Below, in pieces: positions 7,020 to 14,157 of a stretch of 16,674 nucleotides of DNA; the stretch's first letter is position 1, and every line of letters starts with the position of its first letter. Under the pieces are notes generated by a model. The model saw nothing but the letters and a program-made list of their open reading frames with translations, was not told where the DNA came from and searched no databases. Source of the DNA: JBFHNV01 sp965365655 (GTDB lineage: Bacteria; Pseudomonadota; Gammaproteobacteria; HK1); NCBI GenBank assembly GCA_965365655.1, contig CBDUCN010000088.1:1-16674 (forward strand). The letters run 5' to 3'. The position numbers and the translations under genes are program-made.

Positions 7020-8171
7020 TCAGCCGGGCGGCGGTGTCGCGCCGCCGCCCTCGCTGCCGCGCTGGCCGGCTCCCTGGCCGGCGCCCTGCGAGCCGGTGTC
7101 CGCGGTCTCGACGAGGTCCGCGCGCCGGTAGCGCAACGCGTCGGACTTCCACTTCGGCGGCGTGTACGCCCAGGGCGCCCAGCGCGCATTCAGGCGCGCG
7201 GCCTCCTCGCGCACCGCGTCCTCGGGGCGGAGCTGCGCCGGACGCTCGCCGTCGCCGCTGCGCAGCGACGCGTCGAACGCGGCCTCCAGCGTCGCCGGCG
7301 GGCGCTCCCCGGTGCCGAACAGCCGCACCGTGACGCGCAGCCCGTCGTAGGTCTCCACCACCGCGCGCAGGGACTCGGCGGGCAGGCTCGCGGCGTCCTT
7401 TGGCTGCACGTCGTCCAGCGACAGGTCCACCAGCACCCGCCCGAGATCGTTGACCCGCCAGCTCTCGCTGACCGTCGAGCCCTCGGGCAACTCGAGGTAG
7501 TCGAACGAGGTCACGTCGTCGGGCGTGCGCTTGACGATCGTCACGACCTCGCCGTCGGCGTGGGTGACGCGCGTGCGTGCGATGCGGTCGCCGGAGATGG
7601 CGACGATGCGCTTGTCCAGCCAGTCCACGACGTCGCCGGCATCGTCGGGCAGGGTGCCGCGCACCAGCCACGAGCGCTCCTCGCCCGGCACCCGCACGAA
7701 GTACTCGGTGCGCGTCGGGTCGCCCTTCGCGGGCCGGCGCTCGCCCACCAGCAGCGATGCCCGCGCGCCGCCGCCGGCGTCACGCAGCACGAAGCGCACC
7801 GAGCGCGCCTCGTCGCTGTCCGGCTCGCGCAGCCCCAGCTCCTCGAAGCGCGCCGGGTCCGAGGTCTTGGGCTCGAGGCGCTCCAGGCCCGCCGCGCCCA
7901 CCAGCAGCTGGTGCACCTTGTCCGGCTCGAGCGGATAGCCGCCCCGCGACGGCGCCTTCCACGCCGCACCGTCGCGCTCCAGCGCGAAGGTCTCGCCGCC
8001 GCTGGTCACGTCCACCCGGGCGATCGCGTTGACGTCGTCGAGCAGCGCCGGGAACACCAGCTCGCCCACCTGCGGGCGCGGCGCCGCGCGCTCCAGGGTC
8101 GTGGACGCGGCCACCACCACCAGCGCGGTGACCACCACCAGCGCCATGAACCCCTTGCCCCTTAGAACCAT
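7020..8171 (-). CDS. DUF4340 domain-containing protein, accessory to Gld-like ABC system
   Basis: This encodes 383 residues. The ATG at 8171 has GGAGAG at 8177-8182, five bases upstream. A single N-terminal membrane segment (about residues 9-22, MALVVVTALVVVAAS) anchors a large extracytoplasmic part. The body matches DUF4340: an early VDVTSGGETFALERDGAAWK strand pair, PLEPDKVHQLLVGAAGLE, the LGL.EPDS turn, and repeated beta units with a DWLDKRIVAISGDRIART segment. The tail is rich in Gly, Gln and Pro (GSQGAGQGAGQ). DUF4340 proteins are commonly encoded next to GldG-type proteins; their molecular role is unknown. It lies 33 bases after the GldG-like gene, so it is probably the last gene of the operon. 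Confidence 0.88.
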   Translation of the reverse strand: MVLRGKGFMALVVVTALVVVAASTTLERAAPRPQVGELVFPALLDDVNAIARVDVTSGGETFALERDGAAWKAPSRGGYPLEPDKVHQLLVGAAGLERLEPKTSDPARFEELGLREPDSDEARSVRFVLRDAGGGARASLLVGERRPAKGDPTRTEYFVRVPGEERSWLVRGTLPDDAGDVVDWLDKRIVAISGDRIARTRVTHADGEVVTIVKRTPDDVTSFDYLELPEGSTVSESWRVNDLGRVLVDLSLDDVQPKDAASLPAESLRAVVETYDGLRVTVRLFGTGERPPATLEAAFDASLRSGDGERPAQLRPEDAVREEAARLNARWAPWAYTPPKWKSDALRYRRADLVETADTGSQGAGQGAGQRGSEGGGATPPPG

Positions 8172-8204
8172 CGCTACTCTCCGGCGCCCGGTCCGGCCGC
8201 GGCC

Positions 8205-10133
8205 TCAGGCCGCCTGCGCGGCGAGCAGCGAGCGCCGGCGCCGGCGCATCCGCGCGAGCGCGACCAGCAGCCCGCCGACGCCGATCAGGATCGGCACCGC
8301 CGCGACGTTGGCGAAGCGCAGCCGCGACTCCAGGCTCTCGATGTTCGCGCGCAGCGAACGGCGCACCTCGCGCAGATCCTTGCGGATCTGCAGGCGCTCC
8401 TTGCGAAAGTCGATCAGCGCCTGGCGCTGCTCGTCGGTGAGCACTGCCGCCTCCTCGCCCTGGCGCGAGCTCTCGAGCTGGCCGAGCTGGCGCTCGGTCT
8501 CCTCGAGGCGGCTGATCAGGCGCTGCTCCTGCTCGCGGAACCTGAGCTCCGCCTCGCGGCGCAGGTCGTTGACCACGGTGAACGGGCGCACGAAGCCGCC
8601 GCGGCTGCGGATGTCGATCAGCGCGCTGGAGCCGGTGAGGTTGTCCAGCGCGTTGATCACCATCGGCCCGTTGCCCGACGTCGGGATCGCGATGCGGCTG
8701 CCCATCAGGTCCTGCACCTGCACCCAGAACTGGTCCGCGAGCATGTCGGCGTCGGCGACCACGACCACGTTGATGTCACCCGCGGACTCGGCGAGGTGCG
8801 GCCCCGGCGGCGCGGGCGCCGGGTCCTCGCCGTCCTTCTTCTCCGGCGCCGGCGGCCCGTCCGGAAACGCGCTCTTCGCGTTGCCGGTGACCCGCGCCGC
8901 GAGCACGAAGCGCTCGCCGGCGGCCTGGTAGTCGCGCAGCACGGCCTGCGGGTCGGAGAGGTTCGCGACCGTCGCGCGCGGGAACACGGCGGCGCCGTCA
9001 CTGGTGCGGATGAGCGGCGTCACCGCGAGCCCGGGCGCCTCCACCGGCACCAGGTGGCCGGGGCTCGCGAGCGTGACCGCGCCCAGGTTCGCCGTCACCA
9101 GGTCGCTGGACGCCAGCGCGTCGTCGGAGAGCGTCATCCACATCGGGTAGTCGATGGTGACCAGCCGCCCCTCGGCCTGCGCGCGCACGCGCATCGCCGC
9201 CGACAGGTCGCCCACCACCTCGTCCTCCGGCATCGCGAGGCCCCAGCTCGCGAGCAGGGCCTTCGGGTTCGACGAGCGGTCCGCGCCCGGGGCCATCATC
9301 CCCATCATCGCGGTCGCGGTGCCGGGGTCGGTCTCCGCATTGGGATCGACGAACACCAGCGCGCGTCCGCCGCGCATCACGAACTGATCGATCGCGTAGC
9401 GCGTCGCGTCGGGCAGCGCCTTCGGGTGCACGAGCATCAGCACGTCCACCTCCTGCGGCACCTCGAGGATGCCGGGCTCCAGCGGCAGCACCTCGAACAG
9501 CTCCTTGATCTGCTCGACGACGATCCACGGCGGCTGCCCGCGGCCCTGCAGCATCGCCATCGGCCCGCCGCCGTTGATCGGCAGGCTGGACAGCAGCCCC
9601 ACCACCGGCTGCTTCGGGTGCGCCACGCTGTAGATGAGGCGCGTGACGTCGTACTCGAGGAACTGCTCGCGGCTGGTGCTGAAGAACGGGATCACCTGCT
9701 CCTGGTCGGTGGAGCCGGAAGCCACGAGCCCGAAGTAGAGCGTCGCGTCCTCCTCGTCGATCGGCACCCCGCGCAGGCCATACGCGACCGCCCGGTCCTC
9801 CTCCTCGGAGAACGGCTCAGGGTCCACCTGCACCAGCGTCACGTTGCCGCCCGCCTCGCGTGCATAGGCCTCGAGCAGCTCCTGCACGCGCGACGCGTAG
9901 CCGCTGATGCCGGGCAGGCGCGTCACCAGCCCGCGCGAGAGGTAGAAGCGCAGCGTGATCGGCTCGTCCAGCCCGGAGAGGATCTCGCGCGTGCCGTCCG
10001 ACAGCGTGAACAGCTTGTTCTCGGTCAGGTCCACCCGCGACGACGACAGCGACTGACCCGCCACGATGTTGATCGCGACGAACAGCACGGCCGCCACCAC
10101 CAGCCCGCCGACGGAGAGGGTGCGATTGCCCAT
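8205..10133 (-). CDS. GldG-like ABC transporter auxiliary protein
   Basis: This encodes 642 residues. The ATG at 10133 shares a base with the stop of the permease gene (TGATG), with AAGG about nine bases upstream, so translation is probably coupled. One N-terminal membrane segment (about residues 7-25) precedes the family hallmark VDLTENKLFTLSDGTREIL, then a large extracytoplasmic domain (ABC_transp_aux type) with a VLMLVHPKALPD...DQFVMRGGRALVFVDPNA core. A low-complexity Pro/Ala/Lys insertion (about PPAPEKKDGEDPAPAPPGP) interrupts it. After a conserved IDIRSRGGFVRPFTVVNDLR stretch comes a coiled coil of about 85 residues, then a C-terminal membrane segment (VAAVPILIGVGGLLVAL) and a basic tail. 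In Bacteroidetes GldG is needed for gliding with GldA and GldF; proteobacterial homologues occur without gliding and their substrate is unknown. Confidence 0.9.
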   Translation of the reverse strand: MGNRTLSVGGLVVAAVLFVAINIVAGQSLSSSRVDLTENKLFTLSDGTREILSGLDEPITLRFYLSRGLVTRLPGISGYASRVQELLEAYAREAGGNVTLVQVDPEPFSEEEDRAVAYGLRGVPIDEEDATLYFGLVASGSTDQEQVIPFFSTSREQFLEYDVTRLIYSVAHPKQPVVGLLSSLPINGGGPMAMLQGRGQPPWIVVEQIKELFEVLPLEPGILEVPQEVDVLMLVHPKALPDATRYAIDQFVMRGGRALVFVDPNAETDPGTATAMMGMMAPGADRSSNPKALLASWGLAMPEDEVVGDLSAAMRVRAQAEGRLVTIDYPMWMTLSDDALASSDLVTANLGAVTLASPGHLVPVEAPGLAVTPLIRTSDGAAVFPRATVANLSDPQAVLRDYQAAGERFVLAARVTGNAKSAFPDGPPAPEKKDGEDPAPAPPGPHLAESAGDINVVVVADADMLADQFWVQVQDLMGSRIAIPTSGNGPMVINALDNLTGSSALIDIRSRGGFVRPFTVVNDLRREAELRFREQEQRLISRLEETERQLGQLESSRQGEEAAVLTDEQRQALIDFRKERLQIRKDLREVRRSLRANIESLESRLRFANVAAVPILIGVGGLLVALARMRRRRRSLLAAQAA

Positions 10134-10867
10134 CAGTCGGCCTTGCGCAGGTCGATGACCACCGCGTTCGCGAACAGCCAGAACGCGATCAGGGTGACGA
10201 AGTAGACGATGTCGCGCGCCTCGATCACGCCCTTGGAGATCGCGTTGAAGTGCGCCAGGAAACTGAAGCTGGCGATCGTCTCGACCAGGAACTCGGGCGC
10301 GAAGGCGGACACGAACTCGAGCACCAGCGGGTAGCCGGAGAGCACGAACACCAGGCAGATCACCGCGCTCACGACGAACGCGATGACCTGGTTGCGCGTG
10401 AATGCGGACACGCAGGACCCGATCGCGAGAAAGGCGCCGGCCATCAGCAGCGAGCCGACGTAGCTCGCGAGGATCACCCCGTTGTCCGGATCGCCCAGGT
10501 AGTTCACGGTGATCCACATCGGGAAGGTGAGCGCGAGCGCGATGGCCGCGAAGCACCAGGCCGCGAGGAACTTGCCGATCACCGCCTGGCCGACGCTCAC
10601 CGGCAGCGTCATCAGCAGCTCCACGGTGCCGCTCCTGCGCTCCTCGGCCCACAGCCGCATCGCGAGCGCCGGGATCAGGAACAGGTACAGCCAGGGGTGG
10701 AACTGGAAGAAGGACACCAGGTCCGCCTGCCCGCGCTCGAAGAAGCTGCCGAGGTAGAACGCGAACACCCCGCTCAGGAACACGAAGATCGCCGCGAACA
10801 CGTACGCGATCGGGGTCGTGAAGTAGCCGCCCAGCTCGCGCTTGAAGATGGCCGTCACGTTAGCCAT
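10133..10867 (-). CDS. ABC transporter permease, GldF-like (ABC-2 type)
   Basis: This encodes 244 residues. The ATG at 10867 lies inside the end of the ATPase gene (8-base overlap) with GAGGTGG four bases upstream. About six hydrophobic segments are visible, beginning with TTPIAYVFAAIFVFLSGVFAF. The family motif MRLWAEERRSGTVELLMTLP sits after the second segment; it is typical of ABC-2 permeases of the Gld/NosY type and probably contacts the ATPase. The C-terminus holds SFSFLAHFNAISKGVIEARD and a last membrane segment. Two copies with two ATPase subunits would form the inner-membrane core. The transported substrate cannot be read from the sequence. Confidence 0.92.
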   Translation of the reverse strand: MANVTAIFKRELGGYFTTPIAYVFAAIFVFLSGVFAFYLGSFFERGQADLVSFFQFHPWLYLFLIPALAMRLWAEERRSGTVELLMTLPVSVGQAVIGKFLAAWCFAAIALALTFPMWITVNYLGDPDNGVILASYVGSLLMAGAFLAIGSCVSAFTRNQVIAFVVSAVICLVFVLSGYPLVLEFVSAFAPEFLVETIASFSFLAHFNAISKGVIEARDIVYFVTLIAFWLFANAVVIDLRKAD

Positions 10868-11822
10868 GCGCCACCTCGCGCTCGCCGCCGCCGGCGCCGG
10901 TGATGTCCCGGAACACCTGGTCCAGGCGCCCGCGCTCCACGCTCAGCGCGTGCACCCGCCAGCCGTGGTCGCGCGCCAGCGCGCTCACCGGCGCGGCCAG
11001 CGACGCGCCGTCAGCCGGCCGCGCCTGCAGCGTGAGGCGCCCGTCCAGCGCCTCCAGCACCTCGACCCCGGCGACGCCTTCGAGCGCCGCGAGGGCGGCG
11101 CGCGCGGCGTCCGCGTCCGCGCCCTCCACGCTCACGGTGACCGCGTTGTGCAGCCGCGAGCGCGCCATCAGCTCCTCCGGGGTGCCGTCGAACACCAGCC
11201 GGCCGCTGGCGATGATCGCAGCGCGCGTGCACACCGCCTCGACCTCTTCCAGGATGTGGGTGGAGAGCACGATCACCTTGTCCGGCGCCATCGAGCGGAT
11301 CAGCTCGCGCACCTCGTGCTTCTGGTTCGGGTCCAGGCCGTCGGTGGGCTCGTCGAGGATCAGCACCTGGGGGTCGTGCAGGATGGCCTGCGCGAGGCCC
11401 ACCCGGCGCTTGAAGCCCTTCGACAGCGTCTCGATCGGCTTCTCCAGCGCGCTGTGCAGGCTGGTGAGCTCCACCGCGCGCTCGACCCGGCGGCCGCGTT
11501 CGGCTCCGCGGTAGCCGCGGATCTCGGCCACGAACTCGAGGAAGCCGCGCGGCGTCATGTCGCCGTACAGCGGCGCGCCCTCCGGCAGGTAGCCGATGCG
11601 CCGCTTCACCGCCATCGGCGCGCTGGCGACGTCGTCGCCGCCGACCGTCACGCGACCGCCGTCGGGGGCCAGGAACCCGGTCACCATCTTCATGGTCGTG
11701 GACTTGCCGGCGCCGTTCGGGCCGAGGAAGCCCAGCACCTCGCCGGCGCCGACGGACAGGCTCAGGTCGTCCACCGCCTTCAGCGGCCCGAACTGCTTGG
11801 TGAGGTGGCTGATCTCGATCAT
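10860..11822 (-). CDS. ABC transporter ATP-binding protein, GldA-like
   Basis: This encodes 320 residues from the ATG at 11822; a GTG one codon earlier (11825) is the alternative, and neither has a good ribosome site. Walker A is GPNGAGKS (residues 34-41), Walker B is VLILDEPTDGLDPNQ (Asp157-Glu158 region) and the switch His lies in IVLSTHILEE. The Q-loop position is Glu81 (IGYLPEGAPLYGDMT) rather than Gln, and the signature is LSKGF rather than LSGGQ; both are usual in the GldA subgroup, so the protein should be active. A C-terminal domain of about 100 residues, also typical of the group, follows the ATPase core. It is the first gene of the operon, about 30 bases downstream of a good sigma70-like promoter. 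Confidence 0.93.
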   Translation of the reverse strand: MIEISHLTKQFGPLKAVDDLSLSVGAGEVLGFLGPNGAGKSTTMKMVTGFLAPDGGRVTVGGDDVASAPMAVKRRIGYLPEGAPLYGDMTPRGFLEFVAEIRGYRGAERGRRVERAVELTSLHSALEKPIETLSKGFKRRVGLAQAILHDPQVLILDEPTDGLDPNQKHEVRELIRSMAPDKVIVLSTHILEEVEAVCTRAAIIASGRLVFDGTPEELMARSRLHNAVTVSVEGADADAARAALAALEGVAGVEVLEALDGRLTLQARPADGASLAAPVSALARDHGWRVHALSVERGRLDQVFRDITGAGGGEREVAHG

Positions 11823-11852
11823 CACGTGGGCGGCAAGCGCGTCGGGGCGCGA

Positions 11853-11880
11853 AACATAATGGTTCGGGTCGTCATTTCAA
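11853..11880 (-). promoter_or_regulatory. Sigma70-type promoter for the Gld-like operon
   Basis: On the - strand, TTGAAA (11875-11880; 5 of 6 matches to the -35 consensus) is followed after 16 bases by TATGTT (11853-11858; 4 of 6 matches to the -10 consensus). This is one of the few AT-rich patches in the window. Transcription would start near 11846, leaving a leader of about 25 bases before the ATG at 11822. Confidence 0.55.
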
Positions 11881-11899
11881 GGGCCGTGGCCGCCGCGCG

Positions 11900-11917
11900 G
11901 GTGAACATCCGTTCACC
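11900..11917. promoter_or_regulatory. Perfect palindrome, candidate operator
   Basis: GGTGAAC-ATCC-GTTCACC has two perfect 7-bp arms around four bases. It sits 20 bp upstream of the -35 of the Gld-like operon, in the gap shared with the divergent RidA gene. The size and spacing suit a dimeric regulator such as a TetR-type repressor, but no regulator gene is adjacent and the binding protein is unknown. Confidence 0.4.
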
Positions 11918-11992
11918 GGCGCGCCGGCCGGTGCGGATGCGTGCACTCGGGCGGGCGCCCGGCGCAGATCATCGGAACGGGCAACGGGGGCG

Positions 11993-12012
11993 GACAATGG
12001 GCGACAATGCGC
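11993..12012 (+). repeat. Tandem 10-bp direct repeat upstream of the RidA gene
   Basis: GACAATGGGC is followed immediately by GACAATGCGC (9 of 10 identical), a spacing of one helical turn, 30 bases before the RidA start. The GACAAT units also weakly resemble -10 elements. I see no convincing -35 for the RidA gene. The role is uncertain and chance is possible. Confidence 0.3.
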
Positions 12013-12041
12013 GGCGCCCGCAAGCGTACAGGAACCGCCCG

Positions 12042-12449
12042 ATGACCGCCCCCGTATTCCATCGCCTGGCCGCCGCGCCGCGGCCGGTGGCCCCGTTCAG
12101 CCACGCGGTGGAGAGCGACGGCTGGGTGCTCGTCACCGGCCAGATGCCCACCGACCCCGACGACGACGCGAAGCCGCTGCCGGCCGGCGTCGAGGCACAG
12201 ACCCGGCGCGTGATGGAGAACCTGGCGATCGTGCTCGGGGAGCTGGGCCTGGGCCTGGAGCACGCGCTGCAGATGCGCGTGTACCTCACCGACTTCGAGC
12301 GCGACTACGCCGCGATGAACGCGGTGTACGCGAGCTTCTTCCCGCCCGCCCGGCTGCCGGCGCGCACCTGCGTGGGCGTCACCGGCCTCGCCCGCGGCGC
12401 GCTGGTCGAGATCGACCTCGTGGCCCGCCGCCCGGAGACCCGCTCATGA
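12042..12449 (+). CDS. RidA (YjgF/YER057c/UK114) family enamine/imine deaminase
   Basis: This encodes 135 residues. The ATG at 12042 has AGGA at 12030-12033, eight bases upstream; an in-frame ATG at 11997 would add 15 residues that do not look like the family. RidA proteins form trimers that hydrolyse reactive enamines and imines, such as 2-aminoacrylate, in the cytosol. Family features are the SHAVESDGWVLVTGQMP start, QTRRVMENLAIVLGELG, the MRVYLTDFERDYAAMNAVY helix and the PARTCVGVTGLARGALVEID end. Arg108, equivalent to catalytic Arg105 of the E. coli protein, and the Glu in VEID are present, so the protein should be active. The stop overlaps the next ATG (ATGA), implying that it and the downstream hydrolase are made together. 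The exact Rid subgroup cannot be decided by eye. Confidence 0.93.
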   Translation: MTAPVFHRLAAAPRPVAPFSHAVESDGWVLVTGQMPTDPDDDAKPLPAGVEAQTRRVMENLAIVLGELGLGLEHALQMRVYLTDFERDYAAMNAVYASFFPPARLPARTCVGVTGLARGALVEIDLVARRPETRS

Positions 12450-14038
12450 TCCAGACTCCCCGCGCGACCCGCGGCATGGTCACCTCCCCGCACCACCTGG
12501 CCTCCCAGGCGGGGCTGCGCGTGCTCGCCGACGGCGGCAACGCCGTGGAGGCGATGGTCGCCGCCGCCGCGACCGTGGCCGTGGTCTACCCGCACATGAA
12601 CGGCCTCGGCGGCGACAACTTCTGGCTGCTGCACTCGCCGGGCGGCGGCGCGCCCGTCGCCGTCGACGCGTGCGGCGCCGCGGCCCGTGCGGCGTCCATC
12701 GACGCGTGCCGCGCGCGCGGCCTGGACGCACTCCCCGGGCGCGGCCCCGATGCCGCGCTGACGGTAGCCGGCGCGATCTCGGGCTGGCAGGCGGCGCTCG
12801 AGGCCAGCGCCGGCTGGAGCCACGCGCTGCCGCTCGCGAGGCTGCTCGAGGACGCGCTGTGGTACGCGCGCACCGGGATCCCGGTCACCGCCAGCCAGGC
12901 GGCCAACACCGAGGCCAAGCTCGGCGAGCTTCGCGACGTGAGCGGCTTCGCCGGCACCTACCTGCCCGGCGGCTCGCCGCCCGCGGAAGGGCAACGGCTC
13001 ACGAACCCCGCGCTCGCGAACACCCTGGAGCGCCTGGCCCGCGACGGGCTGGACGACTTCTACCGCGGCGCGCTGGCCCGCGACTGCGCGGTGGACCTCG
13101 CGCGCGCCGGCAGCCCGCTGACGCTGGACGACCTCGCGGCGCACCGCGCGCGGGTCGTCAGCCCGCTCACCGTCGCGGTGGACGGGGCCCGCCTGTACAA
13201 CCTGCCGCCCCCGACGCAGGGCCTCGCCTCGCTGCTGATCCTGGCGCAGTACCAGGGCATGCGCGCCGCCGATGCGCACGGCTTCGACTTCGTGCACCGG
13301 CTGGTGGAATGCACCAAGACCGCGTTCCAGGTGCGCGACCGCGAGGTCACCGACCCCGACTTCATGGACGGCGACGCGTCGCGCTGGCTCGGCGACGAGT
13401 CGGTGTCGGCGCTGGCCGCAGAGGTGGACCCGGCCCGCGCGCGCCCGTGGCCCGCCCCGGCCGCCGCCGGCGACACCGTGTGGCTCGCGGCCGTCGACGG
13501 CGAGGGCCGCGCGGTGAGCATGATCCAGAGCCTGTACTGGGAGTTCGGCTCCGGGGTCGTTCTGCCGCAGACCGGAATCGTGTGGCAGAACCGCGGCACG
13601 AGCTTCTCGCTGGACCCGGCGGCGCGCAATCCGCTGACGCCGGGCCGGCGCCCGTTCCACACGATCCAGCCGGCGCTCGCGCTGTTCGACGACGGGCGGG
13701 TCATGCCTTACGGCTGCATGGGCGGCGAGGGCCAGCCGCAGTCCCAGGCCGCGGTGTTCAGCCGCTACGCGTGGCATGGAATGTCCGTGCAGGGCGCGGT
13801 CAGCGCGCCGCGCTGGCTGCTGGGGCGCACCTGGGGCGAGGCCAGCACGAACCTGAAGGTCGAATCGCGCATCGATGCGCAGGTCGTGGAGCGCCTGCGC
13901 GCCGCCGGCCACGACGTGCAGGTGGTGGGCCCGTACGAGGAGATCATGGGCCACGCCGGCGCCATCGTGCGCCACCCCGACGGCACCCTGGAAGGCGCCG
14001 CCGACCCCCGGGGCGACGGACTGGTCGCCGCGTACTGA
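12446..14038 (+). CDS. Gamma-glutamyltransferase-family Ntn hydrolase (GGT or oxamate-amidohydrolase type)
   Basis: This encodes 530 residues; the ATG at 12446 overlaps the RidA stop. The N-terminus is typical of the peptidase T3 family (VTSPHHLASQAGLRVLADGGNAVEAMVA, then NGLGGDNFWLL). The nucleophile that follows self-cleavage should be Thr344 in AGDTVWLAAVDGEGRAVSM (Thr codon 13475-13477). Classical GGTs have TTH here; this protein has TVW, so the second Thr is lost. The small-subunit glycine motif reads GCMGGEGQPQ in place of the usual PGG form. There is no signal peptide, so it is cytoplasmic, unlike E. coli GGT. Relatives with these features include YwrD-like proteins and HpxW-type oxamate amidohydrolases. 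With RidA alongside, a role in hydrolysing an amide or gamma-glutamyl compound and clearing a reactive imine is plausible but inferred. It is convergent with the GGDEF-EAL gene. Confidence 0.9.
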   Translation: MIQTPRATRGMVTSPHHLASQAGLRVLADGGNAVEAMVAAAATVAVVYPHMNGLGGDNFWLLHSPGGGAPVAVDACGAAARAASIDACRARGLDALPGRGPDAALTVAGAISGWQAALEASAGWSHALPLARLLEDALWYARTGIPVTASQAANTEAKLGELRDVSGFAGTYLPGGSPPAEGQRLTNPALANTLERLARDGLDDFYRGALARDCAVDLARAGSPLTLDDLAAHRARVVSPLTVAVDGARLYNLPPPTQGLASLLILAQYQGMRAADAHGFDFVHRLVECTKTAFQVRDREVTDPDFMDGDASRWLGDESVSALAAEVDPARARPWPAPAAAGDTVWLAAVDGEGRAVSMIQSLYWEFGSGVVLPQTGIVWQNRGTSFSLDPAARNPLTPGRRPFHTIQPALALFDDGRVMPYGCMGGEGQPQSQAAVFSRYAWHGMSVQGAVSAPRWLLGRTWGEASTNLKVESRIDAQVVERLRAAGHDVQVVGPYEEIMGHAGAIVRHPDGTLEGAADPRGDGLVAAY

Positions 14039-14125
14039 GCGGCGCCGGGAGCGCGTGTCGCGCGCGCTCGGGCCGCGCGACGCGCGGTGGCGCACCGCGC
14101 CGCCGGGCAGGCCCGCGCGGGCGCG

Positions 14126-14146
14126 GCGCCGGGCGGCGCCCGGCGC
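14126..14146. terminator. GC hairpin in convergent gap
   Basis: GCGCCGGGC pairs perfectly with GCCCGGCGC around a GGC loop, between the hydrolase stop (14038) and the end of the GGDEF-EAL gene (14158). It resembles the hairpin after sodB, with the same GGC loop. No T-run follows on either strand. Nothing else is recognised in the 119-bp gap. Confidence 0.4.
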
Positions 14147-14157
14147 GATGCGGCCGG

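Noticed and set aside
10860..11822. Glu81 in place of the Q-loop Gln and the LSKGF signature as signs of an inactive ATPase
   Set aside because: Both features are usual in GldA-type ATPases, and the Walker motifs and switch His are intact.
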